A stretch of DNA of 64,000 bases, taken from positions 1 to 64,000 of the forward strand of contig SFBL01000015.1 in assembly GCA_007095785.1 (NCBI GenBank). Direction: 5' to 3'. This DNA comes from Microcystis aeruginosa Ma_SC_T_19800800_S464 (lineage in GTDB: Bacteria > Cyanobacteriota > Cyanobacteriia > Cyanobacteriales > Microcystaceae). Position numbers and translations under genes: made by a program. This document shows, in pieces, positions 46,402 to 54,436 of the stretch; the first letter of the stretch is position 1, and the number at the start of each line of letters is the position of its first letter. The notes beneath the pieces were generated by a model. That model ran no database searches, was not told the origin of the DNA, and worked only from the letters and a program-made list of their open reading frames with translations.

Positions 46402-48117
46402 ATGGAAATCATCGCCCAATTAGAGAAAGTTTCCTATATTTATCCCGAATCCTCCAATCTAGTGCTGAAAAATATCTCTTTGGCAATTCATCGAGGAGAA
46501 TTTTTAGGTATTATCGGCCCCACAGGTGCGGGAAAAACTACTCTCTGTTTAACTCTTAACGGTATTGTCCCCCAATTTTACGGAGGGCGTTTTTTTGGTT
46601 ATGCAACAGTGGCCGGTTTAGATACTTTAACCCATCCCGTTAGCACCTTGGCCCGCTATGTGGGGGCAGTATTTGAAGATCCCGAAACGCAACTTTTAGC
46701 CACTTCAATAGAAAATGAAATCGCTTTTACCCTAGAAAATTTACGGCTACCGCGAGAGGAAATTAAAGCGCGTATTCCCAAAGTTTTAGCGGCAGTCCGG
46801 TTAGAGGGAATGGAAAAAAAATCCCCGGGGGAACTATCGGGAGGACAAAAACAACGATTAGCGATCGCCGCTGCTCTGGCAGTTCAGCCCGCTTTGTTAA
46901 TTCTCGATGAACCCACCTCCCAACTTGATCCGGTGGGATCCCAGGAAGTTTTCGCCACCATTAAGGAATTAAATCGCCATCTCGGGGTCACTATTGTGAT
47001 GGTCTCCCACGCGGCCGAGGAAATGGCCGAATATGCCGATCGCCTAGTACTATTAAGGGATGGTGCGATCGAAGCTATGGGAACCCCAGCAGAGATCTAC
47101 TCCCAAGTACAACGTTTACAGGAAAATGCCCTGCGTCCCCCGCAAGTGGCCACTACTTTTGCTTTGATCGAGCAGAAAATCGGGGCGGTCGAATCAATTC
47201 CTGTCACCCTAGACCGCGGTTTTGCCCGTTTAAACGAGCTTAAATCCTTTTACCATCAGATAACCCCAACCCCTCCCTTATCGTCGGTTTCTGACCCCTT
47301 AAACCCCATACTGAGGGTAAAAAATCTCTGCCATACCTACCCCGATGGTACTACCGCCCTGCGGGATGTGTCCCTCGATATTGCCGAAGGGGAATATCTG
47401 CTGATTATCGGTCAAAATGGGGCGGGAAAAAGCACTTTAGTCAAGCATTTTCTCAATCTTCTTTCGGCAACCACCGGTCAAGTTATGATTGATGGACGTT
47501 CGATTACTAGCTTTTCTGTCAGTGATTTAGCCCGTTCGATTGGTTATGTAGCCCAAAATCCCGATAATCAGATTTTTAACACCACTGTCGAGAAAGAAGT
47601 ATCATTTGCCCTGACTAATCTCGGTTATTCTCCAGAAATCATTATCCAACGCACGGAAGCAAGTCTAGAAGCCATGGGATTGCTAGAATATCGCTCCTAT
47701 CATCCTCTCTCCTTACCGAAAGGCGATCGAGCGCGGGTGGTGATTGCGGCAATTTTAGCCATGGAACCGCGCATAGTTGTGTTTGATGAACCGACCACCG
47801 GCCAAGATTACCAAGGGGCTAAGGCAATTTTAGAGGTGAGTCGTCAATTACACCAGATGGGCAAAACGGTGATTGTGATCACCCATCACCTCTATTTAAT
47901 GCCAGAATACGCCGAAAGAGTAATTATTATGGGTCAAGGAACTATCCTTTTAGATGCCCCAATCCGGCAAGCTTATCATCAAACCGATCTCTTAGCCAAA
48001 ACCTATCTAACTCCACCCCAAGCAGTTTTATTAGCACAAAAATTAGGACAACTTTCCGGTTATCCTAATTCTCTTTTAACTCCCCAGGAAATTGCCGATT
48101 GTTTTCAGAGGATTTAA
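46402..48117 (+). CDS. Duplicated ABC ATPase (ECF-type EcfA fusion)
   Basis: From the ATG at 46402 (MEIIAQLEKVSYIYPE) the product is 571 residues with two ABC ATPase domains. The first has GPTGAGKTTL, LSGGQKQRLAIAAAL and LILDEPTSQLDP. The second has GQNGAGKSTL and VVFDEPTTGQDY but a degenerate signature, LPKGDRARVVI, instead of LSGGQ. The longer frame back to 46288 overlaps aroA and adds a non-homologous leader. Fused ATPases of this kind energise ECF-type vitamin or cofactor importers (YkoD-like), but no membrane or substrate-binding subunit gene is nearby, so the substrate is unknown. Confidence 0.85.
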   Translation: MEIIAQLEKVSYIYPESSNLVLKNISLAIHRGEFLGIIGPTGAGKTTLCLTLNGIVPQFYGGRFFGYATVAGLDTLTHPVSTLARYVGAVFEDPETQLLATSIENEIAFTLENLRLPREEIKARIPKVLAAVRLEGMEKKSPGELSGGQKQRLAIAAALAVQPALLILDEPTSQLDPVGSQEVFATIKELNRHLGVTIVMVSHAAEEMAEYADRLVLLRDGAIEAMGTPAEIYSQVQRLQENALRPPQVATTFALIEQKIGAVESIPVTLDRGFARLNELKSFYHQITPTPPLSSVSDPLNPILRVKNLCHTYPDGTTALRDVSLDIAEGEYLLIIGQNGAGKSTLVKHFLNLLSATTGQVMIDGRSITSFSVSDLARSIGYVAQNPDNQIFNTTVEKEVSFALTNLGYSPEIIIQRTEASLEAMGLLEYRSYHPLSLPKGDRARVVIAAILAMEPRIVVFDEPTTGQDYQGAKAILEVSRQLHQMGKTVIVITHHLYLMPEYAERVIIMGQGTILLDAPIRQAYHQTDLLAKTYLTPPQAVLLAQKLGQLSGYPNSLLTPQEIADCFQRI

Positions 48118-48118
48118 G

Positions 48119-48238
48119 TAGGGTTTGCGGCAAAAAGTTTTTTGTGGGGGCAGGGTGTAGGGTGTAGGGTGTAGGGTGTAGGGTGTAGGGTGTAGGGTGT
48201 AGGGGATGGGGGATGGGGTGTGGGGTGTAGGGTTTTAC
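48119..48238 (-). repeat. Dispersed element A, copy 3, with expanded AGGGTGT heptamers
   Basis: On the reverse strand it starts GGTAAAACCCTACACCCCA and ends AACTTTTTGCCGCAAACCCTA, as in copies 1 and 2. The middle is not the palindrome but at least seven tandem AGGGTGT units (about 48152-48203) that look telomere-like. Expansion by slippage is likely. Confidence 0.8.
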
Positions 48239-48920
48239 CGATCACTGTTTACTGATCACTGAACAAGCTGACGGAGTAGCGGCTTAGATGTGTAATTAAT
48301 TTTGCTTAGGTACTTAATAGGACAAAATTAATCCCTCTTCTATCACTCTAGGGAACGGGAAGACAGAAATGACAGGAAAAAACGGATTCTAATAGAGAAT
48401 TGATAAATCGATTAATTTTGGTATATAGAAAATAAAAGTGGCTAATTATTCGAGGAGTAAAGAAAACACATAGCCAAGCTTTTAAACGATTCAAGTAACT
48501 CAACGGCTCGATAAATAATCGAATATTAGAGTTATTGCCTAATTAATTTTTGAAAGTTAAAAAATGACAAAAAATTGCATAAAATCCCTAAATAGAGCAT
48601 TTAATTGATTAATGCTCATTCTTAATTCTCCTGAATCCTGACTACTGGATCCTTACTCCTCACCTAAGGGAAGATTTTTGATTTTTGCAAGAGGTCTAAA
48701 GTAATCCTAATTAAGACGGGTAAATTAGTCAATTTCACTGTCAACGATGCTCTTTTTTTTTGTGTAGTTTTATTGCAAAGAAAAATTTTTTTTGACAAAA
48801 AGCACAAAGTATGTAGGAGTAGTTATTGCAGAGTGGGAAGTGGGGAAGTGGGGAAGTGGGGAGAAGGGTGTGACAGTCTACCACATCTCTCAATATACAA
48901 GGGTGTGGGCAAGTGGTAAG

Positions 48921-48955
48921 AATAAAAATAATCTCCTGACGACCGACTCCTGAAT
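48921..48955 (+). repeat. Inverted repeat, left arm (flanks 48995-50237)
   Basis: These 35 bases (containing AATCTCCTGACGACCGACTC) match the reverse complement of 50270-50304 at 32 of 35 positions. A second inverted 17-mer pair lies further out (48683-48699 and 50306-50322). Confidence 0.75.
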
Positions 48956-48994
48956 ACTATCTCGGAGTCTCCTGATCACTTTTTACTTAATTTT

Positions 48995-49477
48995 ATGTCT
49001 TTGGTAATTTGTACGGGTTTTCATGATTCTAGATTGACCGAGGATTTTTTAGGACATCTGGGGAGCAAATCGGTCAAATTAAGTCCCTATATTATTATTT
49101 CTCCTTTTTCTTGCTTAAATGAAGCTTTTTTACCGGGAGAAGACCTAACCTTAATTGGGTTTAGTGCGGGGGTAGTAAATGCGATCGCTTTAGCTCATTA
49201 TTGGCAAGCTCAAGGGGTGAAAATTGCAGCTTTAATCGCTCTGGACGGGTGGGGAGTGCCATTAATCGGTAATTTTCCCATTTATCGGCTTAGTCATGAT
49301 TATTTTACCCATTGGAGTTCCTGTTTATTGGGTAGCGGTGGAGAAAATTTTTATGCAGATCCCCCTGTAGATCATCTTAGCCTCTGGTCGTCCCCCGATC
49401 GAGTGACCGGTTGGTCTGTCAATGGTAATTTTGTCCAACGCACCACAGCGTTAACTTTTTTATCTAAAATCGGTTAG
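48995..49477 (+). CDS. Small alpha/beta-hydrolase-like protein
   Basis: The 160-residue protein has a nucleophile-elbow motif, GFSAG, near residue 60 in LTLIGFSAGVVNAIALAHYW, preceded by strands VICTGFHDS and IIISPFS. A later DHLSLW could give the catalytic His. It is about half the length of a full alpha/beta hydrolase, so it is a minimal form that lacks a lid. Similar short proteins occur in cyanobacteria without known role. It is followed after 70 bases by a response regulator in the same direction. Confidence 0.6.
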   Translation: MSLVICTGFHDSRLTEDFLGHLGSKSVKLSPYIIISPFSCLNEAFLPGEDLTLIGFSAGVVNAIALAHYWQAQGVKIAALIALDGWGVPLIGNFPIYRLSHDYFTHWSSCLLGSGGENFYADPPVDHLSLWSSPDRVTGWSVNGNFVQRTTALTFLSKIG

Positions 49478-49547
49478 GCGAGAATCAATTAAGTACAATT
49501 AGCTAGTCGCCTCTCTATCTTCCCTATTTCTTTACCGCTGCCGACTC

Positions 49548-50237
49548 ATGAGTACATCAGTTCCGAATTCTTCAATTCTCTTGGTGGGAATTGAGGAGAA
49601 TATCGCTAAACTAGCTACTGCGGACTTGAAAGAAGCAGGTTATCGTCCCCTAATTGTGCCTAGCATTGATAGCGCTTTCCCAGAAGTGAAAAGTTGGCAG
49701 CCAGCGATGATTATACTCGATCGCCTCCTCGCAGGGGAGGCCAGTGTAAAGTTTTGTCGTCGTTTACGTTCCCAGGGAAGTCGTGTTTATATTATTTTAT
49801 TAGTATCTCAAGAAACTCTAGAAGAACGTCTCGCCTGTTTGGAAGCGGGAGCCGACGATTATTTTCTCAAACCCTATAATTCACAATCTTTCCTCAAATT
49901 AATCCGTTTTTACCTGCAACCTCTGGAAACTATCCCCGAACAACTGTGCTTCGGTGACTTAGTATTGGATTTAGCCACTCGTCGTCTCTCCTATAAAAAC
50001 AAAAATATTGAGTTGACGATGAAGGAATTTGAACTGCTGCGCTACCTGATGATTCACCCGAAAGAAGTATTATCGAGGGATCAAATTCTCGAAAATGTCT
50101 GGGGAGATGAATTTCAAGGAGAATCAAACGTTATTGAGGTATATGTTCGCTATTTACGCCTGAAAATGGAAGCTGGTGGTCAAAAACGCCTCATTCATAC
50201 CGTGCGCGGTGTCGGCTACGTTTTACGGGAATCTTAA
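49548..50237 (+). CDS. OmpR-family response regulator with atypical receiver (NblR-like?)
   Basis: The 229-residue protein has a receiver domain (about 9-125) and an OmpR/PhoB winged-helix DNA-binding domain (about 133-229; LTMKEFELLRYLM, RDQILENVWGD, VEVYVRYLRLKM-like, IHTVRGVGYVL). In the receiver the phosphoacceptor Asp is present (MIILDRLL) and the Lys (FLKP) is kept, but the N-terminal acidic pair is changed (ILLVGIEEN instead of ILLVEDD). Such atypical receivers occur in NblR, the phycobilisome-degradation regulator, but orthology cannot be settled by eye. No histidine kinase is adjacent. Confidence 0.82.
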   Translation: MSTSVPNSSILLVGIEENIAKLATADLKEAGYRPLIVPSIDSAFPEVKSWQPAMIILDRLLAGEASVKFCRRLRSQGSRVYIILLVSQETLEERLACLEAGADDYFLKPYNSQSFLKLIRFYLQPLETIPEQLCFGDLVLDLATRRLSYKNKNIELTMKEFELLRYLMIHPKEVLSRDQILENVWGDEFQGESNVIEVYVRYLRLKMEAGGQKRLIHTVRGVGYVLRES

Positions 50238-50269
50238 CAGTAATCAGTGATCAGTCATCAGTCATCAAA

Positions 50270-50322
50270 ATTCAGGAGTCGGTCATCAGGAGATTATTTT
50301 ATTTATTAGACCTCTTGCAAAA
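50270..50322 (-). repeat. Inverted repeat, right arm (flanks 48995-50237)
   Basis: Bases 50270-50304 are the inverted partner of 48921-48955, and 50306-50322 (TTAGACCTCTTGCAAAA) is the exact inverted partner of 48683-48699. The order of the two blocks is mirrored, as expected for one inverted repeat interrupted on the left side. Confidence 0.75.
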
Positions 50323-50508
50323 GTCTTAAGTCGATCCTTGTACAGCAACATTTTTGAAGATTATCAACTACTAATAAATAATTAACTGAAAGTCCCTCCC
50401 ATTATTGTTTCTATCGTTTGTCAATTCCCCACTCCCTAATTCATATCACTGATTACTGATTACTGTTTACTGATCACTGAAAAGCCCCACCACCCTAGTC
50501 AAGAGCTG

Positions 50509-51306
50509 CTATTCAATCTGTATGGAGTTGGGGGAATCTATAGGAGGGGTGGAATTACCCGGGGTGATAGTTTGACGGTATTGACTATAAAGACGATCAC
50601 GCCAAGCAAAAAAGCCTTCGTAGGCGCTATTATCGGCTAACCCCGGAATCCCCTTGCCTTGCAATTCCCTGGGTAAGTTGAGATAGGAACCCTGGGGAAA
50701 CTGAAGCAGTACACTTAATCCCGCCACGGCTAAATCGGCTAAAGTGGGCTGATCCCCGACTAAATAGGGACGATTGGCTAAAATGAGGTTCAAAGCTTCT
50801 AAATCCTGTTGTAGTCCTTTTTTTGCTGTATTGATAGCATCTTTTCCCAGACCTACACCCGTCCCCAAAATATCAATTAATTCCCCCGGCAAGGAACCCA
50901 GCAACAAGCGCATAAAACCGGGGGTTTCCTGGGGTAAAAAAGCGGTACGAAAGTTTTGATTTTGGGCAAAAGCGCCGAGAAAAGCGGTTCTTCCTTTTAA
51001 TCCGAGGGATTCATCGGCCCATTCTTCGATTAGTAAACATTGGCCCCGTTCTAGGGGATCTGTGGGGATAATTGGTTTTTCAGGATACTTGCGATCGAGA
51101 TAAAAAGCAATCTCCGTCGAGTCAGCGATATAAGTATCACCATCCTTGAGAACGGGAACCTGTCGCTGTCCGGAAAGACGGAATAATTCTAATTGTCCCA
51201 CCCCCGGCACCACGTCCCTTTTTTTATAGGCAAGTCCTTTATAGTCGAGGATGAGACGGACTTTCTCACAATAGGCAGATAATTCAAATTGGTAGAGTTC
51301 TAGCAT
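50509..51306 (-). CDS. Glutathione S-transferase family protein
   Basis: The 265-residue protein has an N-terminal thioredoxin-like GST domain (LYQFELSAYCEKVRLILDYKGLAY, then QVPVLKDGDTYIADSTEIAFYL with the cis-Pro and the Glu/Ser that hold glutathione) and a C-terminal all-helical domain. The CEKVR position suggests a Cys- or Ser-type GST of the omega/zeta-like group. It is longer than usual (about 200-230) because of a helical extension at 125-170. The gene is a single unit, transcribed away from the gene at 51669. Confidence 0.88.
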   Translation of the reverse strand: MLELYQFELSAYCEKVRLILDYKGLAYKKRDVVPGVGQLELFRLSGQRQVPVLKDGDTYIADSTEIAFYLDRKYPEKPIIPTDPLERGQCLLIEEWADESLGLKGRTAFLGAFAQNQNFRTAFLPQETPGFMRLLLGSLPGELIDILGTGVGLGKDAINTAKKGLQQDLEALNLILANRPYLVGDQPTLADLAVAGLSVLLQFPQGSYLNLPRELQGKGIPGLADNSAYEGFFAWRDRLYSQYRQTITPGNSTPPIDSPNSIQIE

Positions 51307-51668
51307 GGGATGATATGGCCTCTCGATAAATCAGTTTCTCCCTGATTACTCTAACCCTATCGGGCATCGGTTGCCTAAACTTAAAGACTTTACTCCGATT
51401 TTACTCGTACCTTTGTACTAAAAATGAGCAAGGCGAAAAAATAATCTTTTGCTAATTTTAGGAATGAGGCCGGTTACTCTTGGGGAAGATAGACCAGATG
51501 CAGCAAACCTAACTGAATAGTGCCACGCTTTTAGGTTAGGATATTTTCCAGCACTAAAAGCGAGGAATAATTTATATATTCTTGCCAGCTGACTTGCGAG
51601 AGACCAATAGCATAACGCTATAGTAGAGGCGTGCGAGGGCTACCTTCTTTCTCGGATCAGAGGTTACT
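51307..51668. other. Divergent promoter region with an AACCTAA / TTAGGTT inverted repeat
   Basis: 362 bases between the divergent GST gene and the gene at 51669. Positions 51511-51540 hold AACCTAAC and TTAGGTTAGG in inverted order around an 18-base spacer. A TATAGT -10-like box lies near 51618-51623, about 40 bases before the 51669 start. No gene was seen. Confidence 0.45.
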
Positions 51669-52877
51669 ATGCAATTATCCATCGACGTTTTTAATGACGT
51701 AGTTCGCTATCTCGACAGCCACGAAGAAAAATTACGGATCAAAAAATTAATCTTTTGTATCTGTAAAAAATATTGGGAAAATGATCCTAATATTTTAAAC
51801 ACTGTAGCTCTGGAAGACTTGGTGAACGAGTTAGTGCAACTCAAAACCAGTAAAGAACAATTAACTTTTTCTGTTTATAAATTAGTTAAAACCCTCAATC
51901 GTCCTCAAGTTTATCTGGGCGTAGCCACGGTTATTATCGAGCAAATCAGTCAATTATATAGTAGTATTGCTGCCGCCTACGACACTCAATTATTACTGGT
52001 AGAGCCAGAAGTTAACCCTAGTTTTACCACCGTTAATAATGATGTCAACAACGAGGAAGACAATTTATTAAGACAGGTGGTTAGTAGCCTAGAAAATCAT
52101 CGAGAGACGGCGAGAATTCAAAAATTAATGTTTGCCGCTTGTAAAAATCGTTGGGAAAACGATCAAGCGGTGATTAATCATTATGGCTTAACCAATATTA
52201 TTTTAGAACTTCAGCAAAACAATCCTAATTTCCTAAGCTTGCGACAAACTCTCAAACAAATTGCCGAAAATATTAATAAAAAAGCTCTCTACCTAGCCCT
52301 AGCCGATATTATTCTTACCCAGCTAGAGCCTCTTTACGATACTGATAACGATTACCAAGAAGAGGATAATGAGTCAAAAAGTCAAAGATTCAACAATCAA
52401 ATAGTTCATCTAAATAATGATTGTGATCCTGCGGCTAAAACCGCATCTTTCTCCCCATCCAGAAGTGAGCCTGTGGATTTTGCCGCTTCGATCATCGATA
52501 TAAATGAATCGCAATTAGTCATGGAATCGCACTTTGCCGAGCCAGATTCCTTAAATAACAATGCCAGTAATTACCCACAAATTCCTGCCTACGACCCCTT
52601 TGAACTTCGCTTAGAAATTTTCCAGTATGCTAATCCTTTACGAGCCAAAATATTGATTTTCTCGCTCCTATTTCATCCTTGGGAACGGAGCGGTCAAGAT
52701 TGGTCAACTCTGCGAACTTATACCCTAGAAGATTTACTGCAACAACTCATCCAAAGTGGCAAATCTCTCAAGGATATCGAAATTCAACTATACAATATTG
52801 CTCAAAACCAAATCGATAGGGATGCTAACGTTCAAACCGCCAGTATTCTGGTGCAAGCTTTACAAAAAATTCTTTAA
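51669..52877 (+). CDS. Protein with three copies of an uncharacterised helical domain
   Basis: The 402-residue product is not recognised. It contains three copies of an all-helical unit of about 85-95 residues (about 5-100, 133-225, 305-402) with the pattern R-x-x-KLIF-x-x-CK-x-x-WEN-D-x(6)-L-x-x-L-V-x-E-L ... A-x-x-I-x-x-Q-I-x-x-L-Y. The first two copies are clearly alike (IKKLIFCICKKYWEND and IQKLMFAACKNRWEND); the third is diverged (AKILIFSLLFHPWERS). The linker between copies two and three is acidic and low-complexity. It lies 33 bases before a pentapeptide-repeat gene and is probably co-transcribed with it. Confidence 0.75.
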   Translation: MQLSIDVFNDVVRYLDSHEEKLRIKKLIFCICKKYWENDPNILNTVALEDLVNELVQLKTSKEQLTFSVYKLVKTLNRPQVYLGVATVIIEQISQLYSSIAAAYDTQLLLVEPEVNPSFTTVNNDVNNEEDNLLRQVVSSLENHRETARIQKLMFAACKNRWENDQAVINHYGLTNIILELQQNNPNFLSLRQTLKQIAENINKKALYLALADIILTQLEPLYDTDNDYQEEDNESKSQRFNNQIVHLNNDCDPAAKTASFSPSRSEPVDFAASIIDINESQLVMESHFAEPDSLNNNASNYPQIPAYDPFELRLEIFQYANPLRAKILIFSLLFHPWERSGQDWSTLRTYTLEDLLQQLIQSGKSLKDIEIQLYNIAQNQIDRDANVQTASILVQALQKIL

Positions 52878-52910
52878 TTTTTTACCCAAATTTCTCTGGA
52901 TATTCCACCC

Positions 52911-53903
52911 ATGAAACCCACCGAATTAATTGCCCGTTATGCCGCAGGAGAAACTCAATTTAGTGGCTTAAAATTACCAGGAGTTAATTTAGTTGGTGCT
53001 GATTTAATTGGCATTGTTTTAAATGAAGCGGATCTACACGGAGCCAATCTTCTCTTTACCTATCTTAACCGGGCTAATCTCGCTCAAGCTAATCTCGTGG
53101 CAGCTAATTTAAGCGGTGCTAGTCTCAACCAAGCTGACTTAAATGGGGCAGATTTACGCAGTGCTAATTTACACGGAGCGCTGCTACAAGGCGCTAATCT
53201 TCGTGATACTGATATAACCCTAGCTATTTTACTTGATGCTAACTTAATCGGGGCGGATTTGCGGGGGGCTGATTTAAGCGGTGCTAACCTCACTGGTGCT
53301 TGTTTGCGGGGAACAAATATGCGTCAGGAAAAGAAAAATTATAACACTAATTTACAAGGGGCTAATCTCTATCGTGCCGACCTGCAAGGGGCTAATATGA
53401 AAGGAGTTGATCTGGTGCGAGCTAATCTAGTAGGAGCCAATTTAAGGGAGGCTAATTTGTGCAATGTTGACCTCAGAAAAGCTGATTTAACTAATGCTAA
53501 TCTCCAAGATGCTTTACTTGCTGATGCTAATTTAATCGGGGCGCATTTGGTGGGGGCAAATCTAGCGGGAGCCAATTTAGTGCGTTCAAAAATGAGCGAT
53601 ACGGAAGCGATGGGGGCAAATTTCTATAGTGCAATTATGACTCAAATAAAACTCGATCGAGCTAATCTTAGTCAAGCTAATTTTCAAGCGGCAAGAATGA
53701 ATTATGCTGACTTAAGGAGGGCTAATCTTTCAGGAGTTAATCTCAGCGAAGCTGACTTAATCGATGCTTTCTTTGCTAGAGCAAATCTCACCGGTGCCGA
53801 TTTAAGTAATGCTAATCTAACTCGTGCCGAGTTGATGAGTGCTAATCTGATGGGAGTTAACCTCCGCGGTGCAATTATGCCCGATGGCCGGACTAATAAT
53901 TAA
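52911..53903 (+). CDS. Pentapeptide repeat protein
   Basis: The 330-residue protein is built almost wholly of A(D/N)LxG/A pentapeptides (ADLNGADLRSANLHGALLQGANL and so on), which fold into a right-handed quadrilateral beta-helix. About 50 repeats are countable, with one break near residues 135-145 (MRQEKKNYNT). The N-terminus ELIARYAAGETQFSGL is typical of cyanobacterial members that sit in the cytosol or lumen. No enzyme domain is attached. Tight linkage to the three-repeat gene suggests that they work together. Confidence 0.93.
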   Translation: MKPTELIARYAAGETQFSGLKLPGVNLVGADLIGIVLNEADLHGANLLFTYLNRANLAQANLVAANLSGASLNQADLNGADLRSANLHGALLQGANLRDTDITLAILLDANLIGADLRGADLSGANLTGACLRGTNMRQEKKNYNTNLQGANLYRADLQGANMKGVDLVRANLVGANLREANLCNVDLRKADLTNANLQDALLADANLIGAHLVGANLAGANLVRSKMSDTEAMGANFYSAIMTQIKLDRANLSQANFQAARMNYADLRRANLSGVNLSEADLIDAFFARANLTGADLSNANLTRAELMSANLMGVNLRGAIMPDGRTNN

Positions 53904-53968
53904 AATTACTAGACAATTTTGTTGGCAATTATTCTGGTATAATTAGAGTTATAATTGAGGGTAATATT

Positions 53969-54436
53969 ATGGTTGATCCAGTAATTATTGCAGAAGATAT
54001 GGGCAAAATCTACACCAGCATTACAGTTATCAATCGCGCCGATCAAATTCGTGCGGATGATGGTATCATCGCACCGGAACAAATTCGCTCTCTTACCCTA
54101 GAAAATGTCTTGGTTGATACGGGGGCAACCACTCTTTGTCTAATGCCGGAAGTAATCTCCCGCTTGGGTTTACAGCTTTTAAAAGAAGTAGATGTGGCTA
54201 CGGCTAAAGGCATAGGAAAAGCGAGAATTTTTCGCGATGCCACCTTAATTATCGCGGGACGGGAAGGGACTTTTGAATGTTTGGAATTACCCGGAGGTCA
54301 AAACAATTTATTAGGGGTAATTCCCTTAGAAGCTTTGGGATTAGAACCAGATCTTCGTAGCCAAAAACTGCGAGTTTTACCCACGGAATCCCACGAGACT
54401 TATTTAACAATTTTATCGAACCAAATAGCTCTATAA
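53969..54436 (+). CDS. Retroviral-type aspartyl protease-like protein
   Basis: The 155-residue protein has the clan AA motif LVDTGATTLCL near residue 50, followed by LGLQ and, later, NNLLGVIPLEALGL, which matches the conserved Gly-rich strand of gag-polyprotein-like proteases. Such small proteases act as dimers. A likely promoter precedes it (TGGTATAATTAGAG around 53935). Its 3' end overlaps the M14 carboxypeptidase gene by six bases on the opposite strand. Substrate unknown. Confidence 0.8.
   Translation: MVDPVIIAEDMGKIYTSITVINRADQIRADDGIIAPEQIRSLTLENVLVDTGATTLCLMPEVISRLGLQLLKEVDVATAKGIGKARIFRDATLIIAGREGTFECLELPGGQNNLLGVIPLEALGLEPDLRSQKLRVLPTESHETYLTILSNQIAL

Larger units (their letters stand above)
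48118..48994. other. Long intergenic region rich in dispersed repeats
   Basis: 877 bases with no credible gene. It holds reverse-oriented dispersed element A with a GTAGGGT array (48119-48238), TTGCAAGAGGTCTAA at 48684-48699, G-rich GTGGGGAA repeats near 48837-48865, and an inverted partner of the repeat at 50270-50304 (48921-48955). The 48700-48830 part is very A/T-rich with runs of T and A. No RNA gene was recognised. Confidence 0.55.

Noticed and set aside
48152-48203. Telomere-like AGGGTGT array
   Set aside because: This is a short internal heptamer expansion within a dispersed element, not a chromosome end.
53084-53575. Antisense frames of 68-69 codons across the pentapeptide gene
   Set aside because: Their Leu/Ala/Ser periodicity simply mirrors the repeated pentapeptide codons.
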